From Pleurocapsales cyanobacterium LEGE 06147 (lineage in GTDB: Bacteria > Cyanobacteriota > Cyanobacteriia > Cyanobacteriales > Xenococcaceae): 37,341 nt of DNA. Positions 17,217 to 27,272 of this stretch are shown in pieces (the stretch's first letter is position 1; each line of letters begins with the position of its first letter). The DNA lies in assembly GCA_015207585.1 (NCBI GenBank), contig JADEWQ010000052.1, forward strand, positions 1 through 37,341, in the 5' to 3' direction. The position numbers and the translations under genes were made by a program. The notes below the pieces were generated by a model. The model did no database searches. It was given only the letters and a program-made list of their open reading frames with translations, and was not told the origin of the DNA.

Positions 17217-18230
17217 TTAGAGTGACTTTTTACCTGCTATACATTGACTGGGAGTGATGCCAAAGTGACGTTTGAAAGCAGCACTAAAATGACTTAGATT
17301 TGAATAACCTACCGAATTAGCAACCTCACCAATAGAAAGTTTTCTTTCTCTCAACAATAGTTCTGCTTGCTCCATCCGCAACGAAGTTAGATAGCCAATA
17401 ACCGTCGTATCAAATAGTTTTCGGAAGCCACCACGTAAAGTACTTTCACCAAGTCCAACTTGTTGAGCTAATTCTAAGATTGAAGGAGGATTTTCTAAAC
17501 GAGTTGCTAAGATATCTTTAGCCTGATAAATGCGATTGATAGTTTGAGGTTTTAAAGAAGATTTAACGGGACTTAATTCTGATTCTGATAGTTGAGCTAG
17601 TTGCAGGGCAAATAATTCCCACATCTTACCCTCTAGATACATTCGAGCGATCGCCCCTTGATAGGGATGATGCCATATCTGTTGAATGATAGTTTGCATT
17701 TGGGAGGTTATGCCCCCTACTACAAAATGAAATCGTTGAGGATTTTCGTCTTCAATTAATGCTTGCAACTGTCTGGGAACGGTATTTAATTCAGTAACGA
17801 ATCTTTTAATAGTGTCTAAATCTATTTCAATTCTCAACATCCGCCAACAAATGCCCGCCCAATGTTGTTCGATCTCTTCAATGTCGGGTAGATAAAATAA
17901 ATAGTTCTGTCCTTTCGTTTCGGTGTATTCTGGCTCAATACCATCGATACCAGGAGAAATGACGCTATGATAGCCACTCAAATAAAATTTAGCGGTAAGA
18001 AAAGCGCAATCGTAGTGTTCGGTTAGCTGATTGCGATCGAGGAATATCTGTTTGTCAAGAACCTCTAATTTAATACCCGATGATAAATTTGCATAATAAT
18101 TCCGCCCCTCACTCCACTGGCTTTTGGCTGCTACAACTAGATCGAATCCACGAAGATTAGATTCTATCTGCTCGTAGGACAAACTTTCTCTGTATAGGCG
18201 ATCGTATTCGGCGTCGATATAAACTTTCAT
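17217..18230 (-). CDS. AraC-family transcriptional regulator, PchR-like
   Basis: A 337-residue regulator. Residues 1-225 form an effector-sensing region without obvious motifs, and residues 232-335 the AraC-type DNA-binding domain with two helix-turn-helix units (ILELAQQVGLGESTLRGGFR and IGEVANSVGYSNLSHFSAAF, then KRHFGITPSQ). The recognition-helix pattern LGESTLRGGFRKLFDTTVIG is typical of PchR-type activators, which bind a ferric siderophore in the cytoplasm and switch on the cognate receptor. It lies directly upstream of the receptor gene on the same strand, with candidate operators in the gap and one inverted copy before its own start. Role in siderophore control is inferred from context. 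Confidence 0.88.
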   Translation of the reverse strand: MKVYIDAEYDRLYRESLSYEQIESNLRGFDLVVAAKSQWSEGRNYYANLSSGIKLEVLDKQIFLDRNQLTEHYDCAFLTAKFYLSGYHSVISPGIDGIEPEYTETKGQNYLFYLPDIEEIEQHWAGICWRMLRIEIDLDTIKRFVTELNTVPRQLQALIEDENPQRFHFVVGGITSQMQTIIQQIWHHPYQGAIARMYLEGKMWELFALQLAQLSESELSPVKSSLKPQTINRIYQAKDILATRLENPPSILELAQQVGLGESTLRGGFRKLFDTTVIGYLTSLRMEQAELLLRERKLSIGEVANSVGYSNLSHFSAAFKRHFGITPSQCIAGKKSL

Positions 18231-18325
18231 ATAACAAACTAAGTTACAGCTTAATCATAAATATTCTCATTAAACAGGTAAAATATAAAGGCGGAGGAGA
18301 CTGGGGGACTGGGAGAGAGAATGAA

Positions 18326-18335
18326 ATAGCGTTTA
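18326..18335 (-). promoter_or_regulatory. Candidate autoregulatory AraC half-site
   Basis: ATAGCGTTTA on the plus strand is the reverse complement of TAAACGCTAT, the same element repeated before the receptor gene. It lies about 95 bases before the AraC gene start. Autoregulation is inferred. Confidence 0.5.
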
Positions 18336-18368
18336 AGGTTGCTATAGAAATTTTTGAATTGTCTAAAA

Positions 18369-19811
18369 TTAATGGCTATCTTCTAGAGAGCTTATGGCAG
18401 TAAAATCATATCCCGTACCAGAATTTTTACCGGGCAGAATCTTGACTAACGTTGCTCTTCCCTTGCGATCGCCAGAAGGGAGAAAAGTAACTGTTTCTGC
18501 TGCCCCTTCGACAGAAAATCCGGCATTATTTAGTGAATTCCTTAGTTCTTGACGACTAGCTTTTGTTCTTAAGCCTTGAATTGCTGCTTTAGTGGCATCA
18601 TAAGCTGCAGCAGTGCGCCAACTGCCAACGCTGCCCCATAGTTGTCTAGCATGAACTACAAAATCAGAAGTTGTTGTCGGGTACCAAGGTACCGCTAGTA
18701 CCATGCCGTTAATATCCGCTTGTCCCTCTTGCAATGTCGCAAAGGTGTACATTGTATGATTACCTAACAGAGGTAAGCGTTTACTATTAGCTCGCGCTAT
18801 TTCAATTGCCTGGTGAATTTTATTTACATCTGGAATCAACAAAAGAGCTTTTGCTCCATCGCTTACTGCTTTAGATACAATTTCGCTGGGATTAAAATAG
18901 GGATCTGCAAAATTACACGCTGTTGCCGTAACATCGCCGCCATAGTCCAATAAGGTTAGAGTAAACTCTTCCTTAAATGATTGACTAGCTTGAGATTGGG
19001 AATCTGCACAAATAGCTACTTTCCCAGTGCGCGCAGATTCAATAGCATAATTGGCCAGAGTATCGGCAATTACCCGCGTACTTGGAGTAGTCCTAAATAT
19101 ATAATTACCCAGTCCCGATAACTCTCTAGCCACACTAGTAGGAGAGATCATGACTAAACCTGCTTGTTGATAGAGAGGAGCTGCGGCAATAGAAGCATCG
19201 CTAGAATTGTGTCCGATGACTGCTAAAATTTTAGGGTCATCAATAAACTTAGTCGCAATTTGTTTGGCAATTTCTGGATCGTTGTCGTCATTAGCAATTT
19301 CGATCTGAATTAGTCTGCCTTCAATTCCACCTTGTTGATTAATCTCTTGTTGAGCCTGGGCAACTCCTCGGAGTATTTCTTTAGCAACATTGAGACTGCC
19401 TCCAATAGGGATGCTCGTACCAATTTTGATTTCATTACCTCTAGTAGCTGCGAGAGCGTTATTAGCATAAATTAAGGCTTCAGGATCGTTAGGATTTATC
19501 TTTAAAGACGAATGAAATCGATCGACGGCTACAGAATAGTATCCATAAGCGAATGCTTGAGTAGCGATTTCTTTTTCTGGAGTATTATCTGCCGTTACTA
19601 AAATTGCGTTTCCCAAACTAATCCTCTTGGTAATTTGCTCATTATGGTTAGATGTAGTAGAATTTTTATTTGCTATATTATGTAGCCCTATTAGTGGAAT
19701 AAAATTATTTTCCCGGCGATTACTCAACCAAAAGAAAATTAGCAAAATTAGCAAGACAAGTCCGATAGGGACTAAAGTTTCTTTTTTGAGTCGGTATTTT
19801 TGGTTAACCAT
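18369..19811 (-). CDS. Branched-chain amino acid-type ABC substrate-binding protein
   Basis: A 480-residue protein with an N-terminal membrane anchor (LVPIGLVLLILLIFFWLS, about residues 12-29), a short helical part that looks like a degenerate TPR (AFAYGYYSVAVDRFHSSLKINPNDPEALIY), and a periplasmic binding domain of the LivJ type from about residue 125 (IKIGTSIPIGGSLNVAKEIL, AVIGHNSSDASIAAAPLYQQ, MISPTSVARELSG, FRTTPSTRVIADTLA). Such domains bind amino acids or related small ligands. No permease or ATPase genes are adjacent, so it may act as a sensor rather than a transporter component; this is inference. Downstream, on the same strand, lies the AraC gene, 138 bp away. Confidence 0.85.
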   Translation of the reverse strand: MVNQKYRLKKETLVPIGLVLLILLIFFWLSNRRENNFIPLIGLHNIANKNSTTSNHNEQITKRISLGNAILVTADNTPEKEIATQAFAYGYYSVAVDRFHSSLKINPNDPEALIYANNALAATRGNEIKIGTSIPIGGSLNVAKEILRGVAQAQQEINQQGGIEGRLIQIEIANDDNDPEIAKQIATKFIDDPKILAVIGHNSSDASIAAAPLYQQAGLVMISPTSVARELSGLGNYIFRTTPSTRVIADTLANYAIESARTGKVAICADSQSQASQSFKEEFTLTLLDYGGDVTATACNFADPYFNPSEIVSKAVSDGAKALLLIPDVNKIHQAIEIARANSKRLPLLGNHTMYTFATLQEGQADINGMVLAVPWYPTTTSDFVVHARQLWGSVGSWRTAAAYDATKAAIQGLRTKASRQELRNSLNNAGFSVEGAAETVTFLPSGDRKGRATLVKILPGKNSGTGYDFTAISSLEDSH

Positions 19812-20168
19812 AGATTTGTTTTAATTTGATAATGTCGACTGCTTATCGAGAACAAATTTTGATATTTTTCGACTTCCGACTCTTTAAATAAATATATTTA
19901 TACATAGTAAAATCTACTTAAACGAGCGTACTTAGATATATTTAGATACTCGCCGTATCAAGGTTTCTCTTTCAACCGTAATTTTACGAAAAAAGTTTGC
20001 CTAAAAAACATGAAATTATTTAAGTAAATTTACGTAATATTAATTTTTTGTCAACTATCGGTACTTGATAACTAACCGAAAAATTCTGTTGTCTCAAATA
20101 AAAATAAAGCATCCAGGAGCGAATCCTAACCCGTCAACGACATAGCGATCGTTTTTCCAGACAATTCT
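19812..20168. other. AT-rich intergenic region between divergent genes
   Basis: This 357-bp gap separates divergent genes and must hold both promoters. I see no gene, no convincing hairpin and no clear -35/-10 pair. Confidence 0.5.
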
Positions 20169-20966
20169 ATGGAATCAAATTTTCCTCTTATTCGTTTATC
20201 TCAAGGACATCTCAATCTACTTGAAATCTGTCCGCCAAAGTTTCAACAGGTTTATTTAGAGCAGTTAAGTTCTCTTCCCAATCTCGAACAACAAGAAAAA
20301 CAAACCTGGGGTAGTCGATTTCACCTCTTGATGCAGCAACGAGAATTAGGATTGCCAATTGAATCTTTGCTACAAGAAGATGAAGAATTAAAACATTCTC
20401 TGATTGCTCTAATTCAGGCGGCACCAGAAATTTTTCTGAGTGAGTGCAGTATCTGGCGCGAAGCAGAACATTGTCGTACTATGAGTTTTGGAAATTATTT
20501 ACTAACTGTTATTTACGATCTATTAATTGCCGATGAACAAAAAGCCAAAATTTTGGATTGGAAAACATATTTGCAACCGCAAAATAAAACCAAACTGGCT
20601 ACTAATTGGCAAACTCGCCTTTATTTATATGTTTTAGCGGAAACTTCAGAATACTTACCGGAACAGATTTCGATGACTTATTGGTTTATTAAACTTCCTA
20701 CTAAACCAAAAAGTCTGACATTTTCTTACAGCCAAGCACAACATGAAAAAACTAAACAAGATTTAACTCATTTATTGACTGACCTCGATAATTGGCTCAA
20801 AACTTATCGCGATCGCCAAGTTGATTTTCCTCATTATTCTAATTGTGAAGAAAGTTGTCCTTTTTATCAATCTTTATTATCTTCTCAAATTAGCTCTACT
20901 GGCACAGAGCCCACTAAACAAAACGATCTGACATCAATTAAAGATATCGAAGAAGTAGCATTATAG
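20169..20966 (+). CDS. PD-(D/E)XK nuclease family protein
   Basis: A 265-residue protein resembling the RecB/Cas4/AddB nuclease fold. The N-terminal SQGHLNLLEICPPKFQQVYL with Cys21 and TWGSRFHLLMQQRELGLP (conserved His) are typical of the family. The active-site elements are Asp in VIYDLLIAD and Asp-x-Lys in ILDWKTY. Further along, WQTRLYLYVLAE is the QxxxY-like helix. The C-terminal NCEESCPFY with two cysteines and Cys21 could hold a 4Fe-4S cluster as in Cas4/AddB, although only three cysteines are clear. No CRISPR array, cas gene or helicase lies nearby, so its role (repair or mobile-element defence) is unknown. Confidence 0.82.
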   Translation: MESNFPLIRLSQGHLNLLEICPPKFQQVYLEQLSSLPNLEQQEKQTWGSRFHLLMQQRELGLPIESLLQEDEELKHSLIALIQAAPEIFLSECSIWREAEHCRTMSFGNYLLTVIYDLLIADEQKAKILDWKTYLQPQNKTKLATNWQTRLYLYVLAETSEYLPEQISMTYWFIKLPTKPKSLTFSYSQAQHEKTKQDLTHLLTDLDNWLKTYRDRQVDFPHYSNCEESCPFYQSLLSSQISSTGTEPTKQNDLTSIKDIEEVAL

Positions 20967-21090
20967 AAGCTTTCATTTGGATGAGATACAGAGTCAATAG
21001 TTCAAAGTTTAAAATAGGTGCGAACAACCGAGCAGTTTGGCTCTTCTTCGCAACGCTCGTACAAAGTTCAAAACAGAAAAAGTTATTAAG

Positions 21091-24000
21091 CTATTCCTCA
21101 ATTAGCTCCCAAAAAAGGTCTGTTGAGGCAATACCATCGAAATTAGAATCGATTCTAGCTTCTTCTCGATAGTTAGGATTGAGATTAATTGCCTGTTTGA
21201 GATTTTCTACTGCTAACTCTACTCGACCCTCCAAGGCGTAACAAGTAGCTTTATGATAATAGGCAGTAGCATAGTCTGGTTTAATTGCCAAAGCGCGATC
21301 GCAACTGCCGATCGCCTGTTCGTATTGTTTGAGCTGGATGAAGATTTTAGCTTTATAGTTCCAAGCTTTGAGTAGTTCGGGATTGAGTTCTAGGGCTTTA
21401 TCAAAAGAAGCGATTGCATCTTCATGGCGTTCTAGCATATCTAAAGCCATACCGCGATTGAGCCAAGCTATTGCCTGCTCTGGCTCTAGTTGAGTTGCTC
21501 GATCGAAAGATTGAAAAGCCTCTTCGTGTTGGAGTAACATTCCCAATGCCACCCCGCGATCTACCCAAGCTTGATAGTAATCGGGTTTGAGTTCTACTGC
21601 CTTGTCGTAAGCACTGACTGCCTCTTGATAACGCTTTAATCTGCTTAAACTGATGCCGCGTCCAAACCAGGCATCGGCATTATCTGGTTGGAGTTTGACG
21701 GCTTTGTTAAAAGCAGCAAGTGCTCCTTCATGTCTTTGTAATTCTTTCAGTGCCAAACCTCGGCGATACCAGGCATCGAAGTTATCCTGTTGCAATTCTA
21801 GAGCTTTGTCGTAGCTAGCGATCGCTTCTTCATATTTTCCTTGAGCAAATAAACTATTACCTTCCGTAACGAAATCGCCAGGATTGAGGAATAGCTGGGG
21901 ATGATTGGCTTGGAGACTTTGGAGTTGTTCGGTCAAAGATTGCAACTGTTGTTTTAGTTCGGACATGGCAGTCCCCACAATCGCTTCGGGCGTAATCTCT
22001 GCTAACTTCTGCAAAATTTGGTCTTTTTGAGTTTGGGCATCTGATTCTACTTGAGCTAACCGAGCCGTAAAGTTGGTTTGCAATTTTTCTAAATTTTGTC
22101 GAGTTAGGGTTTGGCGATGCTGTAGCTGTTTCTGTAACTCGGAGAATTGTTTGGTAACTTCTGTTTGCAGTTTTTCTAGACTTTGTAGTGTCTGTTGCTT
22201 TTGGCTTTGAATTGTTGACTGCTCCTGCCCGGCTCGCGCGACAAACTCCTTGACTTGCCCTTTCAAGTTTTCCAGAATCTGTTCCATTTGTCCTTGAATT
22301 TGCGTTTGTGACTGAGCTAGTCGAGTCGCCAGCTCTTGCTGCAATTGTTCTAGTTCCCCAAGGGCTACATCCTGTTGCTGCCGGACTTTTTGCTCGGCGT
22401 TTTGCTGCAGTTCGACAAGTTTACCCTCAAACTGAGATTCTAACTGGTTAAATTTCTGGGCGATCGCCTCTTGTTGCTGTTGGGCAGTCTGCTGAAATTG
22501 GGCTAATCGATCTGTCAACTCTTTCTCCGAACTTTTCAGATTTTGTAAGCTCAGATTTTTTTGTTCGTCTACTTCTGCTTGCAGTCGAGCGAGCTGGGGT
22601 TTAAACTGAGAGCTTAACTGGTTCAGGTTTTGGAGCAAAAGCTCTTTTTGTTTGCGCGACTCTCTTTGTAGTGCAGTTAGTTTTTCAATAAAAGTGTTTT
22701 CTGCCTGTTGCAAATTTTGCAAGCTAGCATCTCTTTTTTGATTGAGAGCTGTTTGAAAGCGATCGAGCTGGGGTGCAAAATCAGCAGCTAATTGTTTCAG
22801 TTTTTGCGCGATCGCATCTCTTTGCTGTCGAGCATCGGTAAGGAGTTGATTCAGTTGAGCCGCAAATTCGCTTGCCGAGCCATCTAGATTCTGGATAACT
22901 GCTTCTTTTTTCTGCTCCACATCTGTCTGTAGAGCTTCAAGCTGTGGGGCAAATTGGGCACTCAATCTTTCTAGATTGGCTACGATGGCATCTCTTTGCT
23001 GTTGGATATCGCTTTCTAAGGCGTTCAAGCGAGAGGTAAACTCCATTGCCGAGCCATCTAAATTCTGAATAACGGCTTCTTTTTTCTGCTCCACATTTGT
23101 CTGTAGAGCTTCAAGCTGTGGGGCAAATTGGGCACTCAATCTTTCTAGATTGGCTACGATGGTATCTCTTTGCTGTTGGGTATCGCTTTCTAAGGCGTTC
23201 AAGCGAGAGGTAAACTCCATTGCCGAGCCATCTAAATTCTGAATAACGGCTTCTTTTTTCTGCTCCACATTTGTCTGTAGAGCTTCAAGCTGTGGGGCAA
23301 ATTGGGCACTCAATCTTTCTAGATTGGCTACGATGGTATCTCTTTGCTGTTGGGTATCGTTTTCCAGTTCGCTCAGTTGGGCTATAAACTGAGATTTTAA
23401 AGCCTCTAGTGTCTGTTGAGAGCCTTGAGTTTCCCTTTCTATAGCGGTCAGTGCTTTTTGCTGAGACTGGGAGAGTTCCGCCAAGAGCTGAGCGATTGTT
23501 TCCTGTTGGTGATTTAAGTCTTGTTGAAAATTTCCTACCTCATAATTTAACTTATCGTTCAGTTCCGTAGTCGAGTGCAGAATATTTTGTACTTGTTGGG
23601 TAACGCGATTTAGCTCATCTTTAGCTGTTTTCAGTTCTTGAAGATTCGTACTAACTAAATGAGTAACCTCTCGAACTACCGTACGTCTTAATAACCATAA
23701 AGTCGCGATCGCACCTATTAGCAGTAATACCAACGTGACGAGAATAACTAGATTAAACTGAGCCAAGGTGCGATTAAAAAGACGATTTGCCTCAGCCTGA
23801 ATCTGTTCTTGAATGAGTCTATCTTGGGGAGTTGGTTCCTGTTGCTCGGTTACCTGAGCAAGAATTAGTTGGTTTTTTGAGGATGGAGTAGACGAATTCA
23901 ATTCACCCACTTTAGATGTTTGTAAGGACACGGGTGGTAAACTAAGTTCCTCACCGCGCTTCCCGAAGGGCGACTTGTCGGCTATTCGTTCGAATTCTAG

Positions 24001-24099
24001 CGAACGAGCCTGAACTATACCAACAGATAGAAAGAAAGCAGCCAAAATCGTTACGCTTTGAGAAACTAACGGGAAAACTACCGAATGCTTGCTTTTCAT
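21091..24099 (-). CDS. Coiled-coil and TPR repeat membrane-anchored protein
   Basis: A 1,002-residue protein of unknown function. From ATG 24099 (GGGAG just upstream) it has a signal-like hydrophobic segment (FPLVSQSVTILAAFFLSVGI), a Ser/Gln-rich linker, a transmembrane helix (LVILVTLVLLLIGAIATLWLL, about residues 117-137), a long heptad coiled coil rich in Gln/Glu/Leu (about 145-730), and seven TPR units (about 745-985; EGNSLFAQGKYEEAIASYDK onward) closed by FDGIASTDLFWELIEE. The coiled coil contains 58-residue repeats, three of them nearly identical (22837-23358). A longer start at 24168 is rejected because it runs into a palindromic repeat. A scaffold or cell-envelope role is plausible but unproven. 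Confidence 0.82.
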   Translation of the reverse strand: MKSKHSVVFPLVSQSVTILAAFFLSVGIVQARSLEFERIADKSPFGKRGEELSLPPVSLQTSKVGELNSSTPSSKNQLILAQVTEQQEPTPQDRLIQEQIQAEANRLFNRTLAQFNLVILVTLVLLLIGAIATLWLLRRTVVREVTHLVSTNLQELKTAKDELNRVTQQVQNILHSTTELNDKLNYEVGNFQQDLNHQQETIAQLLAELSQSQQKALTAIERETQGSQQTLEALKSQFIAQLSELENDTQQQRDTIVANLERLSAQFAPQLEALQTNVEQKKEAVIQNLDGSAMEFTSRLNALESDTQQQRDTIVANLERLSAQFAPQLEALQTNVEQKKEAVIQNLDGSAMEFTSRLNALESDIQQQRDAIVANLERLSAQFAPQLEALQTDVEQKKEAVIQNLDGSASEFAAQLNQLLTDARQQRDAIAQKLKQLAADFAPQLDRFQTALNQKRDASLQNLQQAENTFIEKLTALQRESRKQKELLLQNLNQLSSQFKPQLARLQAEVDEQKNLSLQNLKSSEKELTDRLAQFQQTAQQQQEAIAQKFNQLESQFEGKLVELQQNAEQKVRQQQDVALGELEQLQQELATRLAQSQTQIQGQMEQILENLKGQVKEFVARAGQEQSTIQSQKQQTLQSLEKLQTEVTKQFSELQKQLQHRQTLTRQNLEKLQTNFTARLAQVESDAQTQKDQILQKLAEITPEAIVGTAMSELKQQLQSLTEQLQSLQANHPQLFLNPGDFVTEGNSLFAQGKYEEAIASYDKALELQQDNFDAWYRRGLALKELQRHEGALAAFNKAVKLQPDNADAWFGRGISLSRLKRYQEAVSAYDKAVELKPDYYQAWVDRGVALGMLLQHEEAFQSFDRATQLEPEQAIAWLNRGMALDMLERHEDAIASFDKALELNPELLKAWNYKAKIFIQLKQYEQAIGSCDRALAIKPDYATAYYHKATCYALEGRVELAVENLKQAINLNPNYREEARIDSNFDGIASTDLFWELIEE
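22837..23358 (-). repeat. Three near-identical 174-bp tandem repeats in the coiled-coil gene
   Basis: Units at 23358-23185, 23184-23011 and 23010-22837 are each 174 bp (58 codons) and begin with codons for D(T/I)QQQRD(T/A)IVANLERL. The first two look almost base-identical. Two more diverged 58-codon units follow (22836-22489). Confidence 0.9.
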
Positions 24100-24130
24100 C
24101 AGAACTCCCTTTTCTGTTGGTGATGTTTTG

Positions 24131-24186
24131 CGAGAGGTTCGCTTCTTGCGGTCGCGGTGCGGCAGCACTCGCCTTCGCGAGATCGC
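24131..24186. repeat. GC-rich palindromic repeat upstream of the coiled-coil gene
   Basis: The tract contains GCGGTCGCGGTGCGGCAGC followed by ACTCGCCTTCGCGAGATCGC, with CTCGC/GCGAG arms, matching the family seen at 3396-3515 and 8892-8922. Confidence 0.55.
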
Positions 24187-24412
24187 TTATTCTTATCTTA
24201 ATTGCCGAAGAAGACTCCTGCCTTAGCAGTGAAATCAATTCAGCAATTTATTTCTTAGATTATCTCTTCTTCTGTGATTCCTCAATTCAAGAGCGATCGA
24301 ACAGTAAGTAAGTGGGTATAAATAAATCAGCAATTTTGAATTCAGAAATCAGAAAGATTGTAGTAAAATCTTTAACTCAATTCATTCTGGCTCCTGACTC
24401 CTTCTTAAATCA

Positions 24413-27247
24413 TCATTTTCTATTTGATTTTATCGACCTACCTAATGAGCGTTGATGGTTAAACCAAGGATAAAACAACTTCTCTAACTCGATCCAAACA
24501 AACATCAAAATGCTAAAACCAAAACAGATTGCTAATTCTGTAGGACTTAACCAATGAGTATTGAAAAAATTACGTAAGGGTTCGACATAAATTAATAGCA
24601 ATTGTAGGCAAGTCGTTAAGGTCACTGCAACTAAAACATAAGGATTAGACAAAGGATTAATTTGTATAGTTAGCCGAGTATCCGAGCGAATGGCTAGAGC
24701 ATGACCCATTTGTGCCAAACAGAGAGTTGTAAATACCATCGTTTTCCAACGATTCGGATCTCCTGAAGCATGGGCGTAATTGTATGACCAAACCATCAGC
24801 ACAATACTAAGAATTGCAAAAATAATCCCGATACGCACCATATAAAGTCCCAAGCCTCGTGCAAAGATATTTTCGCGGGGATTGTAGGGAGGACGCTTCA
24901 TAACATCCGGTTCGGCTGGTTCCATCGCCAGTGCTAGGGCAGGCAAACCGTCGGTTACCAAGTTCATCCAAAGAATTTGTAAAGGAGAGAGAGGAATGCC
25001 GCCCAAACCAATTAAGGGAGCGGCGGCAATGGTTAAAACTTCGCCAATATTGCTGCCTAGAATATATTTAATGAAGCGACGAATATTGTCGTAGACTACC
25101 CTGCCTTCTTCTGTGGCGGCGACAATGGTGGCAAAGTTATCATCGAGCAAAATCGCGTCGCTGGCTTCTTTGCTGACATCAGTTCCCGTAATTCCCATAG
25201 CAATACCGATATCTGCTTGTTTGAGAGCGGGAGCATCATTAACTCCATCTCCCGTCATGGCAACAAATTTCCCACATTTTTGTAGTGCCCGAACAATGCG
25301 AAGTTTATGTTCGGGAGAGACGCGAGCATAGACGTTCACCTCTTCTACTATTTATTCTAGTTCGATGGTCGATAATTTTTCCAATTCTTGTCCCGTCAGC
25401 ATTCGATCGCCAGGATGAGCGATGTCTAACTGGGTAGCGATCGCCATAGCAGTCAACGGATGATCTCCGGTAATCATCACTGGACGAATTCCTGCTTGCT
25501 GACAACAGTTTACCGCTTCTTTAACTTCTTTGCGGGGTGCATCGAGCATTCCCACCAAACCCAACCAAACTAATTCCCGCTCGTTCGTCTCTTCGCTTCC
25601 TGCTTCGGGAATCTCTGCTAGAGGCTTATAGGCAAATCCCAACACCCGCAACCCCTGACTCGCCATTTGGTCGTTTTGAGCCAGAATTTGTGCCCTTAGG
25701 TCAAGGGTAAGAGGAATGAGGCGATCGCCACTTTGAATGCGGCCGCAACGCTCTAACATCAGTTCTGGCGAGCCTTTGGTAAACATTAAATAGGGCGACT
25801 CTTCAGTGGCTGTTTTTTCCCCGCCATCAACGATGACTGACATGCGTTTCCGTTCTGAAGAAAAAGGAAACTCAGCCAACCGAGGCATGAAAGGTTCTAA
25901 TGCTTCTTTAAAGATACCTGCTTTACCTGCCAACGTTAAGAGCGCACCTTCGGTAGGATCGCCCAAAATTTGCCATTCTTGTTGTTGGTGTGTTGTTTGC
26001 TGTTGTAAGAGAGCATCATTGCACAGTACGCAGGCATAAAACAGTTTTTGAGTTTCTGGTGTTTCTATGTTGTTGTTTTGTCGATCGTAAAATTCTCCTA
26101 TAGGTGCGTAACCTTCTCCCGTAACCCTAAAGTAGTTAGACTCGGTATAAACCTGTTGCACGACCATTTTGTTTTGGGTAAGCGTTCCTGTTTTATCCGA
26201 ACAAATAGTCGTAACAGAACCTAAAGTTTCTACCGCAGGCAGCTTGCGGATTAAGGCATGACGACGTACCATCCGCTGAGTACCAATGGCTAAAGTGACA
26301 GTAACGACAGCAGGTAGTCCTTCTGGTACGACAGCGACTGCCATACTTAATGACACTTCCAACAGTTGTTCAAAATATCCCCATCCGGTTCGTACTACGC
26401 CACCAATAACTACCAAAGCGACTAGCACCATCGAACTGCTGACCAAGACATTACCCAGTTGCGACATTCGCTGTTGCAGGGGAGTAGGTTCGCTTTCCAC
26501 TGCCTGAAGCATGGCGGCAATGTGTCCGATTTCCGTATCCATCCCCGTTTTGGTGACTAAGACTTTGGCTCGTCCTTGTACTACCTCTGTCCCTTGGAAT
26601 ACTAGGTTGTGGCGATCGCCTAAGGGAATATCTTCTGCTAAAATAGCATCGGCTCGCTTGGTTACTGCTTCTGCTTCTCCCGTTAAAGTAGACTCGCGAA
26701 CTTGCAGGTTTTGCGCTTCGAGCAGACGACCGTCGGCGGCAATTTGTACTCCTGCTTCTAGAAGCATCACATCTCCGGGAACTAACTCCTTAGCCAAAAC
26801 TTCAACGGTATTTCCATCGCGAATGAGTCTTACTTGAGGAGCGGAAAGACGTTTGAGAGCTGCTAAGGCTTTTTCGGCTTTACTTTCTTGTAAATATCCC
26901 AGAATTCCATTCAAAATGACGATAGCAAAAATGGCGATCGCATCTTTAGGGAACACTCCTTTGCGTAAATCCAAAATTGCCGACACTACTGCTACGGCAA
27001 TCAGCATTACCAGCATGATGTTGGTAAACTGCTCCCATAAAATGATTAAGGGAGTGCGACCGCTTGTTTCTTTTAGTTCGTTTAAGCCAAAATATTGCTG
27101 TCGTTGGTTAATTTGCTCCTCTGTCAATCCTCGAGCGGGTTCGCTTTGCAGCAGTTGCAACGCCTGTTCGGTGGTTAACGTATGCCAAGCTTCTGTTGTT
27201 TGGGGTATAGCCTCAGAAGAGAGGGAAGAGGTAGTCGGAAATACCAT
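24413..27247 (-). pseudogene. P2A-type Ca2+-transporting ATPase with one in-frame stop
   Basis: One reading frame of 945 codons encodes a P-type cation ATPase broken by a single TAA at codon 632 (25352-25354). Upstream are the actuator motif [28 protein letters not shown] of the Ca2+ site in M4, and the phosphorylation motif [10 protein letters not shown] (Asp351). Downstream, in the same frame, are [38 protein letters not shown] and [16 protein letters not shown]. Together these indicate a SERCA/PMR1-like (P2A) Ca2+ pump. The stop sits between STIELE and [13 protein letters not shown], a GAA- or CAA-to-TAA change away from sense. Each half lacks essential motifs, so the gene is probably inactive unless the stop is read through or is a sequencing error. 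ATG 27247 is the start. Confidence 0.9.
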
Positions 27248-27272
27248 AATTTGAATTTTTCAATAAATTTGG

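Noticed and set aside
20169-20966. Cas4 of a CRISPR system
   Set aside because: No CRISPR array or other cas genes in the window, and the fourth cluster cysteine is not evident.
24413-25339. Separate gene starting at GTG 25339
   Set aside because: It is the in-frame continuation of the Ca2+-ATPase beyond one stop codon, not an independent protein.
26511-27254. Antisense readings within the Ca2+-ATPase
   Set aside because: Cys/Ser-rich shadows of a conserved gene on the other strand.
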